Assembly: GCF_010119245.1 (NCBI RefSeq)
Contig: NZ_WNKG01000016.1
Coordinates: forward strand, 40,951 to 104,950
Reading direction: 5' to 3'
Source: Cyclobacterium salsum
GTDB taxonomy: Bacteria; Bacteroidota; Bacteroidia; Cytophagales; Cyclobacteriaceae
Length of the DNA: 64,000 nucleotides
The notes under the pieces are model-generated. The model saw only the letters and a program-made list of their open reading frames with translations. It searched no databases and was not told the origin of the DNA. Below, in pieces: positions 55,419 to 64,000 of this stretch (within the stretch, counting starts at the first letter, position 1; every line of letters begins with the position of its first letter). The position numbers and the translations under genes were made by a program.

Positions 55419-55426
55419 AAAGGTTG

Positions 55427-55508
55427 TGCGGATGGAGGGACTCGAACCCCCATGCCTCGCGGCGCTAGATCCTAAGTCTAGTGCGTCTACCAATTTCGCC
55501 ACATCCGC
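55427..55508 (-). tRNA. tRNA-Leu (anticodon UAG)
   Basis: The 82-base class II tRNA has acceptor arms GCGGATG and CATCCGC with discriminator A. The anticodon stem is CTAGA/TCTAG with loop CTTAGGA (anticodon TAG), and the T-loop is GGTTCGAGTCC. A variable arm of leucine type lies between (CGCCGCGAGGCATG). CCA is not encoded. A strong promoter and a terminator frame it as its own transcript. It decodes CUA and other CUN codons. Confidence 0.96.
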
Positions 55509-55636
55509 AATGAGTAAATAATAAGTATCTTACTTATTTCACCTTAAATTGTAAAACCGGCTTGCTTATAATCCCCGGTCTTATCTTCCGGTAGATTGTT
55601 TTTTGATGGTATACCGATGTTTTTTTAATGTGGATG

Positions 55637-55644
55637 CAAAGGTA
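55637..55644 (-). promoter_or_regulatory. Promoter for tRNA-Leu
   Basis: The minus strand reads TACCTTTG, followed by CATCC, with TTG 19 bases upstream (55664-55666). This is a full match to the Bacteroidota -33/-7 layout. It would start transcription about 120 bases before the mature tRNA. Confidence 0.6.
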
Positions 55645-55745
55645 ATCATCAATTTTAAAGTTTCAATATCTAAGTCTAAAAAAAATAAAAATATTACTTT
55701 AAGATTTGATTTCTTCGAAGGGATTAATTTTATAACTTGTATCGT

Positions 55746-57965
55746 ATGATCAAAGTTGATGTAGACGAAGAAAGGAAGGAAATACTCAAACGGTATCGCA
55801 AGCTACTGAAAGTTGCCAAACCCTTGTTAAAATCCGGAGATGCCAAATTGATCAAAAAAGCGTTCAATGTGGCCAGTGAAGCGCACAAAGAGATGAGGCG
55901 AAAATCCGGAGAGCCTTATATCTACCATCCCCTGGAAGTAGCGTTGATCTGTGTGGAAGAAATTGGTTTGGGAACGACCAGTATCGTCTCCGCCCTACTT
56001 CACGATGTGGTAGAAGATACGGACCTTGAGCTCGAAGATATTGAGCGTGAATTTGGTGTTAAGGTAGCCCAAATCATCGATGGCTTGACTAAGATAGCAG
56101 GAGTCTTTGATTATGGTACCTCCCAGCAGGCGGAAAATTTCCGAAAAATGCTGATTACCCTCTCCGATGATGTGCGGGTGATTTTAATAAAGTTGGCTGA
56201 TAGACTGAATAACATGCGGACCCTGGAATCCATGCCCAGGCACAAGCAGCTAAAAATCGCTTCGGAGACAAAGTTTCTCTACGCCCCCTTAGCTCACCGG
56301 TTGGGGCTATACTCCATTAAATCTGAGTTGGAGGATCTGCATTTAAAATTCGTGGACAGAGATGCCTATGAATTTATAATTAAGCGAATAAAGGACAGCA
56401 GGCTTTCCAGGAATAAATTCATTAAAACGTTTATTGCGCCCATTGAGAAAGAGCTACACGATCAGGGCTTTCATTTTGTCATCAAAGGGCGGCCTAAATC
56501 GGTGTACTCCATTTACAATAAAATGAAATCCCAGAATATCCCTTTTGAGGAGGTGTTTGATTTGTTTGCGATCCGCATCATTATTGATACTCCTTACGAC
56601 AATGAAAAAGCGGATTGCTGGCAGGCATACTCTATTGTTACGGATTTTTACCGACCCAACCCTGACCGGCTGAGGGACTGGATAAGTACTCCCAGGGCGA
56701 ATGGATACGAGTCCTTGCATACGACGGTGATGAGCCAGACCGGACAATGGGTGGAGGTACAGATCCGGACGCAGCGCATGGATGATATTGCCGAACGAGG
56801 GTATGCTGCCCATTGGAAATATAAAGAAAAGGAAAATGCTCCCGAGAAAGCAGCGGGAAGTCTGGATGAATGGATCACCCAGGTGCGGACATTGCTGGAA
56901 AATAACGATGGTTCGGCCATCGAATTCATGGATGATTTCAGGGGAAATTTATTCCAGGATGAGGTATTCGTTTTTACGCCTAAAGGCGATTTGAAGGTAA
57001 TGCCCTTTGGTGCTACTGCACTGGATTTTGCGTTTGAGATTCACTCGGAAGTGGGAGCCAAGTGTATCGGGGCAAAAGTGAATCAGCGACTGGTGTCCAT
57101 CGGGCATAAATTAAAAAATGGAGATCAGGTAGAAATACTCACTTCTAATAAGCAAAGGCCCACCGAAGATTGGCTGAAATCCGTTGTGACTTCCAGGGCA
57201 AAGGCAAAAATCAAAGATGCCCTCAAAGAGGAGAAAAAGGGTTACATGTTGGACGGGAAAGAAATCGTTCAGAGAAAGCTTAAGCAGATGAAGATCGATT
57301 TTTCCTCTGAAATCGTAGAGCAACTAAGAGCTTTTTTTGAAACCAAGACCACCTCGGAATTTTATTATAAGGTCGGCCGTGGGATCATTGACCCTACTGC
57401 CATAAAAAGTTTCAGGGACTTTAAGCAAAAGAAAAAATCCAGGAAGAATCCCTTGCTTCACGTTACGGATGAAAAATCCTTTACGAAAGAGATCAAAAAC
57501 CTGAAAGGGCCCGACCACGATCAGCTACTCATCGGGGAAGATATGGATGTGGTGGATTATATCCTGGCCAAATGCTGTAATCCCATTCCCGGGGATGATG
57601 TTTTCGGTTTTGTAACCGTTAATGAAGGAATTAAAATCCATAGAACAGCCTGCCCGAATGCATTGGAGCTTCTATCTAATCATGGCAACCGGGTAATAAA
57701 GGCCCGCTGGACCAGTCAGCAGCAAATTGCCTTTTTAGCGGGGCTGAAGATTGTAGGAACCGATAGGGTAGGATTGATCAGCGACCTTACCAAAGTGATC
57801 TCCAATGAACTGAAGGTAAACATGCGCTCCATCACGGTAGATTCTGACAGTGGAATTTTCGAAGGAAGTATCAAGCTTTACGTTCACAGTACCCACCACC
57901 TCGAGAAACTCATCGACAACCTTTCACGGGTATCTGGCGTTCTGAAAGTGGCGCGATTCGATTAG
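55746..57965 (+). CDS. RelA/SpoT bifunctional (p)ppGpp synthetase/hydrolase
   Basis: The 739-residue stringent-response enzyme makes and degrades (p)ppGpp. The hydrolase HD domain is intact (YIYHPLEVALI, SALLHDVVEDTDL near residues 80-95). The synthetase has RPKSVYSIYNKM near 250 and GYESLHTTVM, with EVQIRTQRMDDIAERGYAAHWKYK near 340. A TGS domain (VFVFTPKGDLKVMPFGATALDFAF) lies near 410 and a C-terminal ACT domain (IVGTDRVGLISDLTKVIS) near 670. The ATG at 55746 is preferred over a nearby TTG. It leads a cluster with fur, a STAS gene and purA. Confidence 0.95.
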   Translation: MIKVDVDEERKEILKRYRKLLKVAKPLLKSGDAKLIKKAFNVASEAHKEMRRKSGEPYIYHPLEVALICVEEIGLGTTSIVSALLHDVVEDTDLELEDIEREFGVKVAQIIDGLTKIAGVFDYGTSQQAENFRKMLITLSDDVRVILIKLADRLNNMRTLESMPRHKQLKIASETKFLYAPLAHRLGLYSIKSELEDLHLKFVDRDAYEFIIKRIKDSRLSRNKFIKTFIAPIEKELHDQGFHFVIKGRPKSVYSIYNKMKSQNIPFEEVFDLFAIRIIIDTPYDNEKADCWQAYSIVTDFYRPNPDRLRDWISTPRANGYESLHTTVMSQTGQWVEVQIRTQRMDDIAERGYAAHWKYKEKENAPEKAAGSLDEWITQVRTLLENNDGSAIEFMDDFRGNLFQDEVFVFTPKGDLKVMPFGATALDFAFEIHSEVGAKCIGAKVNQRLVSIGHKLKNGDQVEILTSNKQRPTEDWLKSVVTSRAKAKIKDALKEEKKGYMLDGKEIVQRKLKQMKIDFSSEIVEQLRAFFETKTTSEFYYKVGRGIIDPTAIKSFRDFKQKKKSRKNPLLHVTDEKSFTKEIKNLKGPDHDQLLIGEDMDVVDYILAKCCNPIPGDDVFGFVTVNEGIKIHRTACPNALELLSNHGNRVIKARWTSQQQIAFLAGLKIVGTDRVGLISDLTKVISNELKVNMRSITVDSDSGIFEGSIKLYVHSTHHLEKLIDNLSRVSGVLKVARFD

Positions 57966-57999
57966 CCTGGGTAAAGCCGCCTTTTTAAATTAAGAACTG

Positions 58000-58007
58000 T
58001 ATATTTG
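58000..58007 (+). promoter_or_regulatory. Candidate -7 promoter box for fur
   Basis: TATATTTG followed by TAAA lies 16 bases before the fur start, in the 58-base gap after relA/spoT. The downstream genes may be expressed from it as well as by read-through. Confidence 0.45.
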
Positions 58008-58023
58008 TAAAAAAAAGTAACGT

Positions 58024-58521
58024 ATGGCTTCAAATGAAAGTCTTTACGAAAAGGTAAAGAAAATATTTACTGCCTACCTGGAAAACAAAAAGCTGAGGAA
58101 AACACCAGAGAGGTATGCGATATTGGAGGAGATTTACAGCCGGGGCGGACATTTCGATGTGGAGGGACTGTATATCAGTATGAAAAATAAAAATTACCGG
58201 GTAAGTCGCGCTACCGTTTACAATACCTTGGATTTATTGGTGGAGTGTGATTTGGTCACCAAACATCAATTTGGACAAAATCTGGCCCAGTACGAAAAAT
58301 CCTATGGATACAAGCAGCACGATCATCTTATCTGCACCGAATGTCATCAGGTGAAGGAGTTTTGCGATCCCCGCATACAGAATATTCAAAACACAGTGGG
58401 TGAAGTCCTGAATTTTAACATTATTCATCATTCGTTATTGCTATACGGCAACTGCACGGATGATAATTGCGAATACAAGCAAGAAGTAAGATCAGAAAAA
58501 ACGCAAAATAACAACAGTTAA
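58024..58521 (+). CDS. Fur-family transcriptional regulator
   Basis: The 165-residue regulator has an N-terminal winged helix ([42 protein letters not shown]). The C-terminal metal domain has CxxC ([13 protein letters not shown]) and a second cysteine pair (NCTDDNC) for structural zinc. His residues in KQHDHLIC and [11 protein letters not shown] fit the regulatory site. It could be Fur, Zur or PerR; the sequence alone does not decide. The STAS gene follows after 3 bases, so they share a transcript. Confidence 0.93.
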   Translation: MASNESLYEKVKKIFTAYLENKKLRKTPERYAILEEIYSRGGHFDVEGLYISMKNKNYRVSRATVYNTLDLLVECDLVTKHQFGQNLAQYEKSYGYKQHDHLICTECHQVKEFCDPRIQNIQNTVGEVLNFNIIHHSLLLYGNCTDDNCEYKQEVRSEKTQNNNS

Positions 58522-58524
58522 TCG

Positions 58525-58869
58525 ATGAAAGCAGCATTTGAATCAAATGTGCAGGACGGAATCCTGATATTGAAGATCAAAGGGGATTTGATTGGCGATG
58601 AGTCAGGTCCACAACTGGTGGGGATGGTTTCCGATGGGCTACAAGAGAATATTAAAAAGTGTATCGTTGATCTTAGTCAGGTCAGGTACATAAGTTCAAG
58701 TGGAATCGGTGTTTTAATCACTATTCTCACCAAGATGAGAAATGCTGATGGTGAGGTTTACCTGACATCTCCTTCCGAGCATGTGAAAAAGTTATTAATC
58801 ATCACGAAGTTAAACAACATTTTTACCGTTTTTGACACGCTGGAAGATGCCTTAAATGAATCCAGGTAA
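58525..58869 (+). CDS. STAS-domain protein (anti-anti-sigma-factor-like)
   Basis: The 114-residue product is a single STAS domain of the SpoIIAA/RsbV type. The phosphorylation site region is VRYISSSGIGVLI (serines near residues 57-59), as in anti-sigma-factor antagonists that bind a partner kinase. No anti-sigma kinase (RsbW type) is encoded nearby, so the partner is unknown. It follows fur by 3 bases. In Bacteroidota, similar STAS proteins are often found alone. Confidence 0.9.
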   Translation: MKAAFESNVQDGILILKIKGDLIGDESGPQLVGMVSDGLQENIKKCIVDLSQVRYISSSGIGVLITILTKMRNADGEVYLTSPSEHVKKLLIITKLNNIFTVFDTLEDALNESR

Positions 58870-58911
58870 GGCGCAGATTAATTTTTATTTTGAATAAAAC
58901 CGAGTTGTAAG

Positions 58912-58927
58912 TTGTAAAATTTTACAA
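58912..58927. promoter_or_regulatory. Perfect 16-base palindrome upstream of purA
   Basis: TTGTAAAATTTTACAA is a perfect inverted repeat 58 bases ahead of the purA start, in the STAS-purA gap. It has the size of a dimeric repressor site. The binding protein is unknown. Confidence 0.45.
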
Positions 58928-58955
58928 TACTGGCAATCTTCACGGCAAATTTTGA

Positions 58956-60257
<1,302 letters not shown>

Positions 60258-60279
60258 GTCTCACCAAATCTTATACGCA

Positions 60280-60319
60280 AAAAAAGGCTTCTTTTTACCA
60301 TAAAAAAGAAGCCTTTTTT
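60280..60319. terminator. Strong terminator after purA
   Basis: AAAAAAGGCTTCTTTTT and its exact inverse AAAAAGAAGCCTTTTTT form a perfect 17-bp stem around the 6-base loop ACCATA. T-runs end both strands. Confidence 0.93.
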
Positions 60320-60502
60320 GATTTGATTTTTATTTACCTATCTTAATACCGGATCTAGAATTACCCAGGTTTTCTTGCTGAGTGGATAGGGTCGTTAGGG
60401 GTATCGGGTGTAAAGCCCTTCGGTAGCCGAATTGCTTATCTGACTGCAAAGGATAATTTTGGTTGAATTAAAGGGTTCTTCTTTATTATCTTTCAATTTA
60501 TT

Positions 60503-62830
60503 ATGCCCAAACCAGTCGCTCTCCTAATCCTGATTTGTTTGCTTCATGCCTCCTTTAGGCTGCATGGGCAGCAAGGATTTCCCTATTGCGAATCGTTTCA
60601 AGGGCAAATACAACGACAAAAAACCGTCCTGGGTGGGAATGCCAAGCTTTTTGACGGTACCTTGCGTCTTACAGAAGCGGTAATGGATCAAAAGGGATAC
60701 GTGTACATCGATATTCCTTTTTACTCCAGTTTTGGGGTGAAGGCTTCTTTTGAATATTTCAGTTATGGAGGAGATGGGGCAGATGGTCTGACGGTTTTTT
60801 TGTTTGATGGAGCCAGCAACGGATTTTCACCGGGCGGGTTTGGCGGCTCTCTGGGTTACGCTCCCCGGGTGGGAACGAATGGCCTGACCCGGGCTTATAT
60901 GGGAATCGGTTTTGATAGTTTTGGGAATTTCGGTAATACATCGGAAGGAAAAAGGGGAAGTTTCCCAGGCCAATCTTCCTTATTGCACCCAAATAGCATC
61001 ATTGTTCGCGGCCCCGGTCAGGGAATGAACGGCTACGAATTTATCGCAGGTGTCAAAACCAATGAAGGAGGTATTTTTGGATTGCCTGCCGATCAACGTT
61101 TTCCAATTAGTTCGGGAGGTATTGGGACAGGCAGAATAGCGGACCCCGACACTCCCGGCTACCGGAAAGTGCTGGTAAAGTTAATCCCGGATGATTTGGG
61201 AATAGGGTACCAATTGGATGTGGAAATGATCTTTACTACTGTTGAAGGAAATCCCAGGCAAATCTCGTTATTGGAGAATGTGAGCTATCCGTATCCCGCT
61301 CCCGAAACCCTTAAAATTGGGTTTGCAGCTGCTACCGGTGGGCAGACCAATGTTCATGAAATACGAAATCTTCTGATAGAAGTGGCGGATGATGATGACC
61401 TTGCCTTTCCAGCTACCGAGCCGGTAGAAGATTTAACAGTGTGCCTGGGGCAAGAAAATTTTCTCGAAATACCTGCAGAAAAAGTCAGTTTACCGAATGA
61501 AAATTCACGAATATCCTGTTTGCGGTTTTTTGAGTCTCAGGAAGCCATTCCCGGACAAAACGCAGATCCTTGTCTGGAAGGAGATTGTGAAGGAACCGGC
61601 GGAATTCTGGAGCTTCAGGAGGGAACCTTTAAATACCTGGGGCAAGGAGGACAGTTTTCTTTCACCCCCAATGAAGGATTTAACGGATCAGAGGTCGGGG
61701 CCTATTTTACAGTCACGGATAACTATGGGAAAACATCATCCGGATCTGCCATAAACCTGCAGGTATACGAAGCCCCCGAACCCATTACCCTCATGATCAA
61801 TGACCTCCCCCTTCAATCCGTGGAAGCTTGCCCGGAAGAAGAACTGGTTCTGAGTGTGTATTCACTGGATCCCATTATTTCTTATGAATGGTATAAAGAT
61901 GGGAACCTCATGGAAGGAGAGACCGAACCCGAACTAATGGTAACTGAGGCTGGAGATTATTCTGCTAAGGTACAATCCTTCCAGGGTTGCCAATTGTTGA
62001 CGGATACCAGTCAAATAAATTACCCTGAATTTCCGGATCTCGAAATAGCGGGCTCGATTTTCGCTTGCCAGCCCGACGAATTTCCCGATGTAAGGGATTA
62101 CATCGTTGACTTCGATGGGACGCTATACGACTATCAGGTAGAAGCAGAGGGAGGAGCAACTTTCGAAAACCAAGGCATTACAGGTATTGCAGAGGAGGGG
62201 CTTTATTATTTGAGGGTAAAACCCAGGGAAATCGACTGCTGGTCGGATCCGGTTACGTTCAGGGTTAGCGTACCTGATGAACCATTGGAGGCCTACTTTG
62301 ATTACGTACTCAATGCCACTGGCCTTAAGGAGGAATCAGCGGATGGAATCCTTGCCGATGACCGGATTCGTTTTTTAGATCAATCGGCCGGTCTTCCGCA
62401 GAACTGGTCTTGGGATTTTGGGGACGGCACGGAAAGCAATCAACGATCGCCTTCCCATGTATTCGGGGAGAAGGGGGAATTTATAGTGACGCTTACGGTC
62501 ATGACCGGTACTGAGTGTGAGTCCACTTATCAAATGCCGATAACCATCAGGAGAACGTACCGGGTTATGTTTCCTACCGGATTTACTCCCACGCGTTCTG
62601 AGGATCAGCATTTCATGCCTAAAATGAAGGGAATCGCTTCGATGGACCTCAAGATATTTAGTAGTTGGGGGGAGTTTTTGTTTCAGACTACAGATATGAA
62701 TGGAGAGGGTTGGGATGGTACCTTAGACGGCAGCCCCCTACCTCCGGGAACCTATGCCTACCGGGCCGATTTTGAAACCACCAGGGGAGAAATGGTATCC
62801 CGGTCTGGAAAATTCTTGTTAATCAGATGA
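60503..62830 (+). CDS. Secreted lectin-like protein with PKD and gliding-type (CHU_C) C-terminal domain
   Basis: The 775-residue protein has a signal peptide (LLILICLLHASFRLHG). An L-type lectin-like domain covers about residues 25-300 (ASFEYFSYGGDGADGLTVFL, YMGIGFDSFGNFG, SIIVRGPG). Ig/PKD-like modules follow, including WSWDFGDGTESNQRSPSHVF near 630. A gliding-motility-associated C-terminal domain ends it (MFPTGFTPTRSEDQHF, LKIFSSWGEFLFQT, GEGWDGTLDGSPLPPGTYAY), which marks T9SS type B cargo. It overlaps the next PorP/SprF gene by 4 bases. It is likely a cell-surface adhesin for glycans, as judged by domains. Confidence 0.9.
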   Translation: MPKPVALLILICLLHASFRLHGQQGFPYCESFQGQIQRQKTVLGGNAKLFDGTLRLTEAVMDQKGYVYIDIPFYSSFGVKASFEYFSYGGDGADGLTVFLFDGASNGFSPGGFGGSLGYAPRVGTNGLTRAYMGIGFDSFGNFGNTSEGKRGSFPGQSSLLHPNSIIVRGPGQGMNGYEFIAGVKTNEGGIFGLPADQRFPISSGGIGTGRIADPDTPGYRKVLVKLIPDDLGIGYQLDVEMIFTTVEGNPRQISLLENVSYPYPAPETLKIGFAAATGGQTNVHEIRNLLIEVADDDDLAFPATEPVEDLTVCLGQENFLEIPAEKVSLPNENSRISCLRFFESQEAIPGQNADPCLEGDCEGTGGILELQEGTFKYLGQGGQFSFTPNEGFNGSEVGAYFTVTDNYGKTSSGSAINLQVYEAPEPITLMINDLPLQSVEACPEEELVLSVYSLDPIISYEWYKDGNLMEGETEPELMVTEAGDYSAKVQSFQGCQLLTDTSQINYPEFPDLEIAGSIFACQPDEFPDVRDYIVDFDGTLYDYQVEAEGGATFENQGITGIAEEGLYYLRVKPREIDCWSDPVTFRVSVPDEPLEAYFDYVLNATGLKEESADGILADDRIRFLDQSAGLPQNWSWDFGDGTESNQRSPSHVFGEKGEFIVTLTVMTGTECESTYQMPITIRRTYRVMFPTGFTPTRSEDQHFMPKMKGIASMDLKIFSSWGEFLFQTTDMNGEGWDGTLDGSPLPPGTYAYRADFETTRGEMVSRSGKFLLIR

Positions 62831-63855
62831 AGAAACTACTACAGCTAACGGTTTATTTGGTTGTAGCCCTGTCTAATCAACAGGTTGGGGCACAGGACAT
62901 GCAATTTTCTCAATTTTACGCCGCTCCTATCTATTTAAATCCGGCTTTTACCGGAAGTACGGAATGGACCCGGGTGGGGATGAATTATCGTAATCAATGG
63001 CCGGGTTTGGATCATAGCTTCAATACTTTTTCTGCCTACTTTGACCATTTCATTGCCCACAGGAATAGCGGTGTAGGGGTGATTGTAAATGGAACTAGGG
63101 ATACCTTTGCACAGATGCAAAACATCGACCTGGGGCTTACCTATTCCTACCGGGTCCGGTTGGGGGAAGAACGCTATTTGCACGCAGGTGTACAGGCCAG
63201 CTTTGTGAATCGGAATGTCAATGTGGAAGGTATTGTACTGGGAACTCAATTGGATATAGATCGGGGAATAGTCGTCGGAGAGGGGGTCAATTGGGTCACG
63301 GATGTTAGCCAGAGATCGCATGAGGACATCAACGCTGGCCTGTATTATTACGATGATAAGTTTTGGTTGGGGATCGCTGCGCACCATTTGACAAGGCCCT
63401 ACACCTCTTTTCTTCAAATGGAGGAGAATAGGTTACCGATCCGGTATTCGATTCATGGCGGGGCTACGTTTGATTTGTTTAGCCCGGCGATTGGGGATGT
63501 TATTAACAATATTTTACAGGAAAGGACCCTTTCTCTCGCCTTTAATTACAAAAGACAGGGGGAATTTGATCAATTGGATTTGGGGGCAGAATTGTTTTAT
63601 GCACCGGTGATCGTCGGGTTGTGGTACAGAGGTCTACCCACCAAGCATGCACTTCCAAATAATGAAGCCTTGATTGCGCTGATGGGTTTTTCCCTACCCA
63701 ATGATTTGCAGGTAGGATATAGCTATGATTTTACTGTTTCGAGACTGGGGTGGAGAAATTCCGGTGGGGCGCACGAGGTTTCGGTGAGGTACACGTTTCG
63801 CAATTATAAATTAGGTAAAAGGCATGATAGGGCCATTCCGGGCTTCAAATACTGA
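62827..63855 (+). CDS. PorP/SprF-family T9SS outer-membrane protein
   Basis: The 342-residue outer-membrane barrel has a signal peptide ending VGAQ. The PorP/SprF signature follows at once (QDMQFSQFYAAPIYLNPAFTGS, WTRVGMNYRNQWPGL, NTFSAYFDHFIAHRNSGVGV), and later LSLAFNYKRQGEFDQLDLGAELFY. SprF in Flavobacterium is needed for secretion of its neighbouring adhesin SprB. Its ATG overlaps the stop codon of the CTD protein as ATGA, so the two are translationally coupled and very probably a cargo-partner pair. Confidence 0.95.
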   Translation: MKKLLQLTVYLVVALSNQQVGAQDMQFSQFYAAPIYLNPAFTGSTEWTRVGMNYRNQWPGLDHSFNTFSAYFDHFIAHRNSGVGVIVNGTRDTFAQMQNIDLGLTYSYRVRLGEERYLHAGVQASFVNRNVNVEGIVLGTQLDIDRGIVVGEGVNWVTDVSQRSHEDINAGLYYYDDKFWLGIAAHHLTRPYTSFLQMEENRLPIRYSIHGGATFDLFSPAIGDVINNILQERTLSLAFNYKRQGEFDQLDLGAELFYAPVIVGLWYRGLPTKHALPNNEALIALMGFSLPNDLQVGYSYDFTVSRLGWRNSGGAHEVSVRYTFRNYKLGKRHDRAIPGFKY

Positions 63856-63892
63856 GTCTTGTATAAGCGTGAAAACTTTTGCTAACTTTTTT

Positions 63893-63909
63893 TACCTGAT
63901 TGTCAGGTA
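63893..63909 (+). terminator. Small hairpin after the PorP/SprF gene
   Basis: TACCTGA, loop TTG and TCAGGTA form a 7-bp stem about 40 bases after the stop codon. No T-run follows it, so the terminator call is weak. The remaining bases to 64000 show no gene. Confidence 0.35.
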
Positions 63910-64000
63910 CATTGAACTTTTCTTTCACTTTTATTTGTTTTCCCTATTGCCAGCTCAAAAAAACGGGTCATCTTTGTGATCCCAAACGGGGGTAGCGACG

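Overview
The window comes from the chromosome of a member of the Bacteroidota, most likely a Cytophagales / Cyclobacteriaceae-type bacterium. The evidence is a SusC/SusD pair, a subtilase with a type IX secretion (T9SS) C-terminal domain, a gliding-motility-type C-terminal domain protein next to a PorP/SprF protein, Bacteroidota-only small families (DUF4834, DUF4924, DUF4202), and many TAnnTTTG promoter boxes with no obvious Shine-Dalgarno sequences.

Layout. 1-5.8 kb: CstA-type transporter, small envelope proteins, and a lipoprotein with an unusual zinc-protease motif. 5.9-17.7 kb: carB (without its allosteric domain), a DUF4202 protein, a TIM-barrel epimerase, a PolX-like protein whose polymerase site looks dead, pyrR-pyrB, and cystathionine beta-synthase. 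17.7-22.9 kb: a membrane protein, then a hybrid histidine kinase facing an NtrC-type regulator whose 3' end overlaps it. 23-31.4 kb: a lone promoter-hairpin unit, murI, a long PurF-like enzyme, an M42 peptidase, an AcpH-like protein, a UPF1/IGHMBP2-like helicase, DUF4924 and a DUF922-like putative peptidase.

31.6-35.5 kb is the accessory part: two broken lipoprotein genes, an Rpn/PD-(D/E)XK nuclease and a self-inhibited Fic protein. It lies between copies of one family of palindromic intergenic repeats: a truncated copy on the left and three nearly tandem copies on the right. 35.6-41 kb returns to core genes: lepA, folD, queE and a PorE-like TPR/beta-propeller/OmpA protein. 41.1-49.9 kb is a SusC-SusD-lipoprotein-subtilase locus that looks built for extracellular protein or peptide use. 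50-63.9 kb holds a PTPS/QueD-family gene, lpxB, clpX-clpP, tig, tRNA-Leu(UAG), relA/spoT, fur, a STAS protein, purA, and the lectin-like gliding C-terminal domain protein with its PorP/SprF partner.

How the parts connect. Pyrimidine synthesis is represented by carB, pyrB and pyrR, purine synthesis by purF and purA, and queuosine or pterin synthesis by queE and the PTPS gene. Proteostasis genes tig, clpP and clpX lie consecutively but with a terminator and a new promoter between tig and clpP. T9SS cargo and machinery appear in three places (PorE-like, subtilase, CTD protein + PorP). All functional calls come from motif recognition by eye; no database search was run.
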